Below are positions 49,842-61,200 of a stretch of 64,000 nt of DNA, in pieces. Numbering within the stretch: position 1 is the stretch's first letter; the number at the start of each line of letters is the position of its first letter. Source of the DNA: Puffinus mauretanicus (taxonomy: Eukaryota > Chordata > Aves > Procellariiformes > Procellariidae). The notes under the pieces were generated by a model that did no database searches, was not told the DNA's origin, and saw only the letters and a list, made by a program, of their open reading frames with translations. A program made the position numbers and the translations under genes. The stretch is taken from positions 2,248,501-2,312,500 of the forward strand of contig JAJKFH010002906.1 in the NCBI GenBank assembly GCA_023333565.1. The letters are read 5' to 3'.

Positions 49842-50060
49842 GTCCTCAATCTCTGCACAAATCATTCCAACACAATTCTGACATGATTTTCTCTGTGTAT
49901 ACTTAATCCATGTAACGAGTTACAGAGTGAACCTAATCATCGAATTCTGTTAAGTGGTGCTTTTATAAATTTCTATTAAAATCACTTTTTGCTGATACCT
50001 TTGCTGGTGATTCTTTAAGCAGCCTCAAAACCTCTCATTCGTGATACCTTCATGGCTATT

Positions 50061-52439
50061 CATTTGCCAACCAGCTAATGAGTCAATCCAAGGTAGGATT
50101 TTATTCAGTTTGCTAGATTAGGGCTGCACTGGTTGAACAACAGATCTTAAGACATTATGCAGCAAGGCTGAAATCATCTTGCTGCTTTCTTCTTAGAGCT
50201 TACTTCAGAAAAGCAAATTAAATAGTGGCATAAATAAAGAGTTCTGCAGATGGTCAGGGAATTGGTCGAGCAACCAACAGGAGAGGAGGAATGGAGTCAG
50301 AGCTTCATCTTAGCCCTGGAAAATCCCTGTAGACCGCAGAATCATGGTGTCCACCTCTTGCTGTAGAAAATACTGCAGCATGTGAGACTTTATACTGCAC
50401 AGCATCAGTTCCAGCATGTCAGTATTAATGACGTTTGGAGTCAAGAGTGAAACCCAGCTGACATAGACCAACCCTCCTTGTTCACTAGGGAATATTTTCT
50501 ACAACTAACTCTCATTTAGAATTTTTCAGTGCTGGCTTTCCTACCTCACAGACGTGAGTTGACAAAGCTACAAAAGAGGCCTCTAGTTGGGAAAAAAAAA
50601 AAGTTTAAAAAATCATAAGCTGGATTTCATCATATTTAAAAAAAAAAACACACAGGAAAGGATCAGTGAAGAACATCACTTTTACTGCACTCCAGCTGAA
50701 ATTCAGCTTTGCTTTCTTATCTGTCCTTTTCATTTGTTTACTATCTTTGCTAGTGGGTAGTAATTTGTTACCTGTGGAATTAAATAATTCTTCTAGCTTC
50801 TTTTACATAACAGTAATCATATAGAACCTGTGGCTTAGTTATGCACAGTGCTTAAGCAATTTCTTCAAGGAGCTAAGCACCATTACTCATCATTTGTTAT
50901 ATACACAGTTTCTCTCTTCTTGGAGTTCCAAGTTTCTGTGTTCCCTTTAGCATTCCGGTTATCTTGTGTTGAATCTATCCGTTTCCATATGCAAATAAAT
51001 CTGAATCACTTGGCAAGGCCATTTCTATGTCAGGACAAGGAATGCAGATCACCTTTGCAAAGCTAGAAATGGTTATATGGAAAGCAGTACAATAAAAATG
51101 CAATCATAAAAAAACTACGGTAGAAGTTATCTGCCCTAATCCAAATTAAATGTCTAAGTCTGGATTAAAAGAAGGTAAATCCTGTCTCCTCTAACAGACG
51201 ATGAAGCGACAGGCACCTATAGAAGGAAATTCATCTCCTCCAGAGATAGTTATCTAAAGTACCAAGCTTAGAATGACTCACCTTTTGAAGATGTTTATTG
51301 TTTGGCTATAAAAGAAACCTACCATTCCTAGCCCAGGCACAGATGCTTCACTCTAGATATCTAAAGGTAGGTAAATCCCTTCCTACATGTAAGGAACACC
51401 CATGTCATTGCTGCAGAACTGTCAGGTGTGCAATCCTGCAAAAATCAAACAAAAAAAAAGGTGACAGCAAATGTATATAGCTTTAATGATATTGTTCCTC
51501 ATATATTGTTCCCATTAGAGTTTTATAAAGGATGTTGAAAAAATAGAAAACTTTGAAAGAATGACATAGGGGCTGGACTGCCTGACATACAATGACAGGT
51601 CTGTGTGAATTTGCAGCTCATCAACCACATACATTATTGGCTCTTTGCATGTTATGAATTCATGGAACCCACAAAATTACTCAGACTAACTGTTCTGTGA
51701 AAGTAGGGAGGTAAAATCAACCACAGGGTATCTGATTATCTGAAAATAGATATAATATTCTACCAGTGCTAATGGCACTGTTCAGTGCGACGACTCCCGA
51801 CACTGACGTGCAACACTATGTAAATTTCTGCACCATTTAATGCAGCCACATCCATGAAACAATTCCTCTTACCCCTCTTATCACCTTGAACTCCATTTCA
51901 GATCATGTCTTCATTTGCTTTTGGGATTGGAATCATGTCTTTCAGGTTTATCTTAAACAGACCAATTCCTCTGAGTATATAACTTGGGATAGCATCATGC
52001 AGTTTGGAGATCTACCTCAGCATCAGCTGAGAAGCTCCCTCTATTGCTTTTCCCTGAATCACAATTACTTTTCTTTTTCTCACAGAGAACCAACATTCCC
52101 ATATTGAGTTAATGAAATTTAATTCAGATATCTATTTTTCATGGGCCTAATGTTAGGACCCATGCTGCCAACCTAAAATGTCCATGCAACAGCTCCACTG
52201 ACATGGCTGGAATTCTTCATGAGAGCAAGAATTTACTGCAACATGATCAGAGCCCCGTGAATGCCCTGTGAAAGCAAACAGTGATTTGCCTTACTCATAC
52301 AAATCTCTCTGTCACCTTACACGATCATCTGTTTCTGAATCAGGCTATATGTTTTCTAATCAGGAAAATCTGAAACTTGCTCCCACAAAACTCAACGAGT
52401 AATATCTATCATCCACCTTGTTTGGGAATAACTTTTTCA
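50061..52439. other. Non-coding DNA
   Basis: Short chance frames only. Two A-rich runs lie near 50592-50603 and 50636-50649. Confidence 0.7.
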
Positions 52440-52630
52440 TCACAAAGACAGTTGAGCATTGAAAGAGTTTGCCCAGTGAGGCTGTGTCCTCTCTGTCCTT
52501 GGAGATTTTCAAGACCAGGCTGGATAAAGCCCTGAGCAACCTGGTCTGAGCTTGCAACTGACCATGCTTTCAGCGAGAGGATGGATGATATCCTGAGGTC
52601 CCTTCCAGCCTGAATGATCTTATGATCCCA
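52440..52630 (+). mobile_element. Old CR1 3'-end relic
   Basis: A diverged match to the CR1 ORF2 end and 3' UTR: GAGTTTGCCCAGTGAGGCTG, GGAGATTTTCAAGACCAGGC and CTTCCAGCCTGAATGATCTT are all typical. It closes with a decayed ATGATCTTATGATCC tail. Many substitutions and no coding frame point to an ancient copy. Confidence 0.8.
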
Positions 52631-55600
52631 CAAGCACTGAGACACAGCTCAAAGCCAAAAACCCTAATATCTGCTCTTCTGATATGGTGAAACATCCTTC
52701 TGGCTGGCTCTGGGTGCTGCAAGAAAGAAATCCTCTGCTGCACCCTGTTCTTTGGGGCCTGCTTTAGGGCATACATTTTGCCATCATAAAGGGACTGTTC
52801 TTGGACCAATGATCTGTCCCATCTGCCCTTGTGATATGAGGTCATATTATCAACAGCAATTCAACAATGTAGAGAATTGTAATAGAAATATTAAGATTAC
52901 AATGTGTGAAGGATGAAATTCACCACCAAGAGAGGTTTTATGAGAATGACACACACTGATGTCCACTAGGTTTACAGGTCACCAAGAGCCCAAAAACCCA
53001 AATTGAGAAACAAAGTACAGTGAGTAAATCCTGACAACACACAGCTGGTACAGAGTAGAGAAACCAAACACTGGCAACTCCTAAAAGGTATGAAAAAGCA
53101 CACTCAAAACAACATGGCTTCAAAATTAAGTGAGAGCCCTGAGATGTGAGGAAGACTTGATAGCTGGCACCTTTTGTCCTGCAGCCATTGAAGGGAACCC
53201 TGGACAGACAGTCTGTGTACAAGCATCCTGGTTCATATGAGTATATGGGTAGGAGAGCATGAGTGTCAATGAATGAAATCAATTTTGTTTAAAAATAAAA
53301 CCACCTGCTCCTGTAAAGTCTGGCATTGAGATTTGCTGTATTGCTGGGTTTCCTACAACAAGACAGACTGAGACTTCCCAGGGACACAACAGCAATGTGC
53401 AGGCAGGGACTGGGAGTTCAGTGAATTTTTGGCCACCACCCTTGGAACAGCCAGCTGAAGTTAGAACAGCCAGTAAGACTCCCAAGGCACCAAACCAGCC
53501 ATGTTCATGCAATTTTATTCTCAGTACACAGAGGGTGGTCCGCACTTTGATACACTGTGATTCTGTATAGGAAAAAAAAATTAAAATGTCTGTTTATTCT
53601 TTATAATCATTGTCCTCAGACACTTCTCAGAATTCTGTTGTGTTTGATCATTTAAATTATGTTTTCTTTTTTATTTTTAGTATGAAACTCTCTCTAGCTA
53701 CAGGAGTTTAAATTTCTCAGTATTGAACTGTATTTATCAGTTCAGGCAATTAGTCTATCCAAGTAATTTTGTACTATACTTTCTTTTTCTGTCAATGACT
53801 ACCATGCCTCTCTGGTTTTTAGAATCAGGAAATTTTATCTCTCTACTGCATATCTCCTCCTCTGGGTCATTGCTTTACAAAGTGAACAGAATTGCTTTAG
53901 TGCTCATCCATAGTCATTCACTCCCTCTGCCCATTTATTTAAAACATTTTCTCTCTCTTGGAGTTCCAAACCAGTAGGTCATCACTGTAATGTATTCATC
54001 AACTTTGTAGGTGTATTTCAAAAAGCATTCCTGCACCCACAATTTGAAACTAGGAAATAAGGTTTCATTTGCCATCTCTAATGGGAATTGCCTAGCTAAC
54101 AGCCTATGTAGTACTTTGAAAATGCAGTTGTAAATTAATTCATAGACATACTATGTCTATGACTTTCTCTCATCAGCTTTTTGTTACCTCTTTAAAAAAA
54201 AAAAAAATCAAATACTGCCTATAAAATCATTTTTCCAAAAACATACTGACTATATTTAATTAAATTACTGCTTACTGGATAGCACCCTAGAGACTGTCAC
54301 TGATTAGTGTTTCTGGTGTATTCATACTGCAGAATTCTAACTTAAATGTCCACTGTTATTTGAAATTTCCTTAACTCCTTTTTAAAATGTAGATGGCATA
54401 GAAGACTCTTTATTCCATTGGTTCCACCATCTGCTTCCAAATTTACCTATACAAAGATGTACCTTTTTTCAACCAATGCCAACCCATGTCCTTGAAACAA
54501 TCCCATTTTGGTGATAAAGAAAAAATAAACCTAAAGGAAAGGACAATTTAGTCAAACCTTCCCATCCTTCAGTGCCTGGTGAGGTCAACCTGAGTTTCTG
54601 ATGTTAAAGTTCCAGTTAAGGACGAATGTCCTCGAGGAAGGCCTGCATGACTGCGAAGAGCTTCTCTATGTATGTGCTGTTGGAAATATATTGTTCCTAC
54701 AGACCAAATGGCAAAAGTTTATTTTAGCCCCTTATTAACTGAGGCTCTTCATGATTTACTGTTTTGCATTTTTCATCAGTTGAGCTTGTTTTGATTTCAA
54801 CTGCATAGGTTGTGGAATAGATTTGTCAGGAGATTAATGTGGCAAGTCCCACCCATAGGTTTGCTTAAGGAGCTATCATCTCTAGAAGGGTAGCAAACAA
54901 TATGAAGTAGTCTCCAGACATTGATTTCCTTGCTGGTGTGCCCAGTCAGGCATTGAAGCTATCAATAAGGCAAGAGGCTCAAAGGGGATAAATGCTACTT
55001 GTATCCTCACCATGCGGAGTGTGTTAGTTGACTGCAAATGCAGCTATTGCTTCTCTTTTCCATGAGACATAGTATAAATCTATTAATTTTAATAAATATT
55101 TATTTTGTTCAGTTTTTAAAGAAAACAGGGTGGCAGTACAAGTAAACTGTTATCATTCCTATGGTATATCATATAGGTTCCTACTTCATTTTACAACTTG
55201 TGGTGGCCAAGAGCTTTCCTATTTGCATGTTATCAAAGCAGAGGGAAAAATGTACTTGAGAGCTTTGAGTTGGGTTGACCATGCCACCTGATTTTGTAAA
55301 CTAATTTGCATTCTTTGATAGCTAAAAACCTCTTACTCTTCTGCCATGAATGTTGCTTTTTGTTGTAATTGAGCCTTTAGTAGTCAATATCACATGTAAA
55401 ATCAGCAGTTTGTAAAACTAACACACACATTAAGGGGAAAACAAGAAATACTGTTTTACTCACCTGAAAACTGATAATAGTGTCCCTTTAAACTCTAAGA
55501 CAAACTGTAAGACAAGTTATAAGAAAAGCAGTACATAAACCAAAACAAAACCAAAAAAACAAACTCAAAACTAGTCTGGGTGATAATTATACATTCTTCC

Positions 55601-56195
55601 TGTTGCAGTCTCTTTTTTTTTTTTTGCGTATAGTACGTTCTGAGTATAAAGGCAAGAGAACTCACTTTTTCTCCAACTTTAGCTCCAAGATAAACCCCAA
55701 ACAATTCTGGTTCCTGAACAGAATTTCTCAATATTTTTGTGTAAAGATCACCTAGCCTTTTGGTAAAAAAAGGCGTTACATAGTCTATTTGCTTTGCAAA
55801 TATTTTTTGCAGATTGTGGAAAGAGGGAGACAAGAAAAATACATAAAGTGCTTGGTAGCCTCATGAACCCAATTCTTCAGTTTTCCAGAGCCATAATCTA
55901 ACTAGACTTAGACCTATTCAAAAACAAATGAAGGGTACATCTACACTGTCAAATAACTTTGCACTCAAATTTACCCTTGAACCTTGGTCTCTTTTTTTGA
56001 ATGAAGCAGTATGGGTAGAATACTGCAGCAGACATGTTTTTTTCCTCTCCTACACTGTCTTCCAAAAACACCCCAGCAAACTTTTTCTCCTCAAGTACAA
56101 TCACACGCCCTCAGGTCAGACAGTAGTCCAAGCAAAACACACTTTCAGTTTCATGTTAAAAAGACTCCACTCTTGTGAGCTGTGTTGCATTTTGA
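52631..56195. other. Non-coding DNA
   Basis: Frames of up to 114 codons on the minus strand (52938-53282, 53279-53545, 55495-55833) show no known motif. A T13-14 run lies near 55612-55625. Confidence 0.65.
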
Positions 56196-56221
56196 TTTTT
56201 TTTTTTTTTTTTTAAAAAAAA
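56196..56221. repeat. T-run joined to A-run
   Basis: Eighteen T directly followed by eight A, forming a perfect foldback of simple sequence. Confidence 0.85.
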
Positions 56222-56559
56222 GCCACACATCAAAAGTGTTTTTTATGTCTTTATGAGCTTACACTTGTGGCCCAGAGGAGATGCACAACCAAGTCCTATA
56301 CAGTGTGGATGTGTCCAAGCTGTGTGGAAGGGGAAGGGGGGACGGCCTTGGGATTGTGTACATGAGAACTCATCTCTACCAGGTTGAGTTCCAGAGCTCT
56401 CTGTCCAAGGTAGGTGTACTCAATGGTGGACACCTTCCCAGAATGGGACAGAAATGTACTGATTATCCTTCCCAGCAGGGAGGAACACTTACCCAACAGT
56501 TAAAAGGGCACTGGTGGTATGTATATGAGGGTGGGTTTTTTTTCTAATTTATGCACTAG
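56222..56559. other. Non-coding DNA ahead of the CR1 copy
   Basis: A G-rich patch (about 56327-56345) and no recognisable element. Confidence 0.6.
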
Positions 56560-57018
56560 TGCCTGTACGCGGCACTAGTGAGGCCGCACCTCGAATACTG
56601 TGTTCAGTTGTGGGCCCCTCACTACAAGAAGGACATTGAGGTGTTGGAGCGTGTCCAGAGGAGGGCAATGAAGCTGGTGAAGGGTCTGGAGCACAAGTCT
56701 TATGAGGAGTGGCTGAGAGAACTGGGACTGTTTAGTCTGAAGAGGAGGCTGAGGGGAGACCTCATCGCGCTCTACAACTACCTGAAAGGAGGTTGTAGCG
56801 AGGTGGGTGTTGGTCTCTTCTCCCAAGTAACTAACGATAGGACAAGAGGAAATGGCCTCAAGTTGCGCCAGGGAAGGTTTAGATTGGACATTAGGAGAAA
56901 TTTCTTTACTGAAAGAGTGGTCAGGCCTTGGAACAGGCTGCCCAGGGAAGTGGTTGAGTCCCCATCCCTGGAAGTATTTAAAAGATGGGTAGATGAGGCG
57001 CTTAGGGACATGGTGTAG
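56560..57018 (+). pseudogene. CR1 ORF2 C-terminal fragment (reverse transcriptase end)
   Basis: An uninterrupted frame of about 150 codons starts at the truncation point, with no true start codon, and ends at TAG 57016-57018. It reads [20 protein letters not shown], then [20 protein letters not shown], and later [20 protein letters not shown]. This is the conserved C-terminal end of CR1 ORF2 downstream of the RT core. The catalytic RT and endonuclease domains are absent, so it cannot move by itself. The open frame suggests limited age. Confidence 0.9.
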
Positions 57019-57110
57019 TGGGCATGGTGTGTTGGATTGACGGTTGGACTCGATGATCTTAGAGGTCTTTTCCAACCTTACTGATTCTATGATTCTATTC
57101 TATGATGCTA
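56560..57110 (+). mobile_element. CR1 LINE, 5'-truncated, fairly young
   Basis: The segment opens inside the CR1 reverse transcriptase gene, runs through the ORF2 stop, and ends with the short CR1 3' UTR and an ATTCTATG-type tail (57084-57108). 5' truncation at this point is typical of CR1 copies. A 9-bp GCACTAGTG repeat occurs at 56553-56561 and 56572-56580, so microhomology may have set the 5' junction. Confidence 0.93.
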
Positions 57111-58146
57111 TGTCATTATTATTTCGAGTAACCACTTTGTAGATCCCTTCCTACTGTCTTAGAAATCACTAACAGTCTGGAAAACTTCAGGGTCACTTTA
57201 TCTTGTCAGAAATAAGAAGCAAAACAGCACAAGAGCCCTTGGCAAACCAGGGGACAAAGTGATAGGCTTCACCTCATAACTCTGCCTTATGAAAAACTAT
57301 GTTTTGTCTCCCCATACGAGAAGCACTTAGTGAGTCACAGACTAGGGTGACCGGCTGGGACTATCACATAGGGTCTCGGGCTGGGAAAAACCATGCAGCA
57401 CAGCATGGCAAATGGGAGATACACGGGCCTATATTTGGATGCTAAAAGGTGAGATCCATGCATGTAATTCTCAACCTTAATGTGTAACACTGTGGCAAGT
57501 CTAATTACAGACTACAGATTTTGAAATGTTTAAGAAATATAACATAAAATCTAACCAAGAAGTGTTTTTAACGGTACTCTGTTTTGACATCATGTATAAA
57601 GGGATCATAGACTGACCTTGTATTCTGTGGTTTTGAGCTTTAATGTTAGTAGCTCCCAAGGGAATATATTTACTGCATTAAGACTATTCTACAGCCACCT
57701 GTGAGTTACTGATTAGAGAGGATATGTAAGAAACAAAAGGTATCTTTGGGAAAATATGGGAGCAAAAAAGTGTCACTGAAACACTATTGTGTATTCCCTT
57801 TGGAAATATTCATTTAAGGCAATAACACTTCTTCAGGAGTGAGCAATGTTTTTCTAATTGCTTGTATCATCTCGTTACCGGTGTTTCACAACAGGTAGTA
57901 GATAGATTGTAACTGGCAAATCTCTAAAGACTCCAGACAGAAGCATAAACACACAAGAAAAAAAATACAATTTCAGTGATTACCTTCTAAGCCTTTAATA
58001 AAAGTAGTTAAGGCCTGATTTAAAAGCCTCTCTCCAATGGTAACAGCCTATTTGTCAGATGTTATTATGCAGTGATGATAGTCATTGTGCAGTAAAATGC
58101 TTAGCATTTAGCAGTAAGTGCTGATTTTTTAAATTTTTTTTTCCAG
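57111..58146. other. Non-coding DNA
   Basis: Nothing recognisable apart from the T-rich tract leading into the candidate exon. Confidence 0.65.
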
Positions 58147-58228
58147 AGGTTTATATCATGGCAAGCAGTGGAGAGATTGGCCTGAAGATTGGCTATCTAA
58201 CCCCAAAAGACATCAAGCTTTAAAATAA
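58147..58228 (+). other. Weak candidate terminal exon
   Basis: A branch-like TGCTGAT, a T-rich tract and TTCCAG (58141-58146) precede a stretch open in two frames. One frame ends at TAA 58221-58223 after 24 codons and the other at TAA 58226-58228 after 26 codons. AATAAA at 58224-58229 overlaps the stops. I do not recognise either peptide, and similar patterns arise by chance in AT-rich DNA. Confidence 0.12.
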
Positions 58229-61200
58229 ATTTTCCAACTGTATACTTACTTAGCTTTGAAAGGAAAGCTATTGCGCATTAAGAAATATGACTAAGAAGTG
58301 CCAATACAATATAATTCTTAAAATGAAAAGGATTTATATTAATTCTAAATAAATACTGAATTAATATTTAACCCATTTAAGACTTTACCTTTGAGTTGAA
58401 ACAGCCTTTTCCTTTTGACTAAAATGGGAATTTAATGAATGGATATATTTCTGTGTAAATTCTAGCCCTTAGCTATGCTATATCATTTACATTATATCTA
58501 ATTCTTAATTAATTATTATAAAATATATCCAGATATATTTAACGGTAGTGCCATAAAAACAAGCAAAGTATTATAAACCTTTAAAATCTTGATAGAGCCC
58601 AGAAGAAAACATCAAGTATTCAAGTTATCATCTGATCTATTTTTTACATTTATATTAGTGTTCAGTCAAGGGGAGTCTAAAAGACTCACTTAGATGTAAA
58701 CACATTGTAGATGTCAGAACTTGAGCAAGAGGAATCTCCTTTTCACTAATCTCAAAAGAGTTGGATCAGGTTCTGGCTTTTAGAATAATATTTTCCGGGT
58801 ATCTTCTATGGAGTTTTATTACATCACTTTGTCAATGAGTCAGACCTTATACTTCGTTCATTTATTTCTCTCCTTTCACAGAATATATGACGTGAAAATC
58901 CGTTCACTGGTGAATATGTGTTGGAGGAAAATTACTGCTAGCCCTCTATGAGGAGGCAAGGTCACAGTATTTAAAACTTCTGTGATTTTTTCCCATAAAT
59001 TTACATTAAATTAGACCATTAGATCATAATCTAATAGTGATGAAAGAAGCAAGACTAAAGATTTAGTATTGGAACACAGAAAATGTAATACTTCTTTATT
59101 TACCTTTATTTTATTCACAACCAATTCTTGTGTATAATCTTTATCTAAAACAGCAAATAAATCAATGCAATAGCAATAACTGTTTTGGAAAGAACTACAG
59201 ATTATATTTTTCTTAATCAGCTGTTACTGTATAAATAACATGGATATTTGATATTCAGTGATTCAGTGCATGAAATGCAATAGACACCTCACATCATTTA
59301 CTTAGTGCAAATCAAAGACTTATTTTGCTTCCAAAAATCCTTACCTACAATAAACAATATGAAGTATGTCCAATTTCCTGTGAAAACTACCTATATTTTC
59401 TGTATGAATGACAAGATATGCACCTGATTGAAAATGGATGCATGTAAAAAATGGGAGTGTGATCATTACATAGAAATAATAAATTGGAAAATATATTTTT
59501 TAAAGAAAAATACTGAACCGTGGTTAAAAATCAGTACAGGTCCCCTGTTACACTCTTCTGCAGTAAGGATCCTCTGAGTAAAAATGTTTCATTTTATTTG
59601 AGAAAATGCTTTAGAAGTATATCAGATTTATTTACCTACCTCACCCAAATTTCTCAAGAATTTACCGGCTTATATTTATCCAAAATGTAAAACACTATTA
59701 ATATGAGATAAAATGTTTAATGGTTTGATTACTATGAAAAGTAATGGTTCATTGTTTTTAACATATTATCCTTAATGAGTTTTCTCTCCATCATTATTTC
59801 TAATTTAGTCTTTAGTAATTTGCAGTAACAGATTAGCTTGCTATTAAGGAATAGAAGAGCACACAAACGCCATGTTTGGATTGGCTGCTGAAGGTGCCGA
59901 GGCAGTGGTTTGGTGACTTTTCCAGATAAGAAAGGACCTTCTGCTGTTGGACCGATGGCAGACAGTTGTACTCTAACAGACTTATGATCCTATGTGAACA
60001 TTTTTCCAACAAACTAAACACCCCTAAAAACATTTGCAGGTAAATGCACAGGGCAAAACAGATAATGACTGCCAAAATAGTTTTTATGAGATTATGCAGA
60101 AAATTCCTCAAAATTTCACAATAAATTCCATTTATTTAATTCCATAATAAGTTCAGCATTACATATAATACTTATATGTAATACATACCTGGTTTTGTCC
60201 TGAACCAGAAAGAAACTGCATTGCATCACTCCATATATTTCTTCAACACAAATATTTACTAAAGCTACATATATGATTCTGAATATGTCCACCGCAGGAT
60301 CCCAAGCCAAGAGGGGCTACACAGGCTTGTGTCCACCCTGCTCCTGGCTATCCCCATCTATAGCAGATTGGTTGCATCAAGACCTTATAGGTTTCAGCTT
60401 TGGGTCTCCTGGCTTCAAACTGTGCTTTTGTTGCCATAAGACAAAACTGGGTGAGAAAGAGAGAGACTGGATGTTGTTTTCAGTTCAAAGTGTTTGAAAT
60501 AATTTGAGGACTGTGCTACAGCCCAGTAGAGTTGTTTTCTGAAAACACAAAGATGTGAATGTATTGCATAACCAGGGCATGTGATGGCATTTGAAGATGC
60601 AAAGCCTTCTCGAGTAGTATTGAAGGGCAAAACCTGGAGCAATCTCATCCATCCTGTTTACTTAGTATGGGTCACTTACACTTCCTATACTATTCAGGAA
60701 AACAAGGTCTCAGTTTCTTCTAAACTGCCTTTTGCAGGCAATGCTCCTCACTGAATATATATGGATACTATGACTCTAACTTAGCTGGTTAAATTCATCC
60801 TAGGTACTTATAGTTGAGGCACTGAAATGCTATTAAGCAACTTCCTCTAATGACTAGAGTCTCATAATTTGGGACCACTTCTTCAATGTTGCCCTTTACT
60901 CTCACTGTATGCACAAGTGTTCTCAAAAAACATGAGGTGTTTTGAAAAGCTAATAATTTATGTTAAGCACTTAATAGAAATAGGGCAATTTGAAAATCTG
61001 CCTTTAACTCACAAGAGGTCTGCCACAGTTTCATTAACTATAACATGCTGATAACATTACCCACATACTCACTGCATCCAAATATTGCAAGGATTATCCA
61101 GATAGTGATTATAAAGCAGCTTGGCCCCAACTGAGAAAAGCATCATTTTTCAGGAAAGCCTTTAGGCAGTCACTTAAAACCTTTCCTGACTGAGGGTCAC

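Larger units (their letters stand above)
48832..50060 (+). mobile_element. Probable degenerate LTR (boundaries uncertain)
   Basis: A block of different composition starts TGTAACGAGTTGGGTGG at 48832. TGTAACGAGTTACA at 49911-49924 offers a matching TGTAAC/GTTACA inverted terminus. A TATAAATTTCTATTAAAATC stretch near 49968-49984, followed by TTTTTGCTGATACC, looks like an LTR polyadenylation region, which would instead put the end near 50050. I see no target duplication at either choice. It could be an old solo LTR or another repeat class. Confidence 0.45.
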
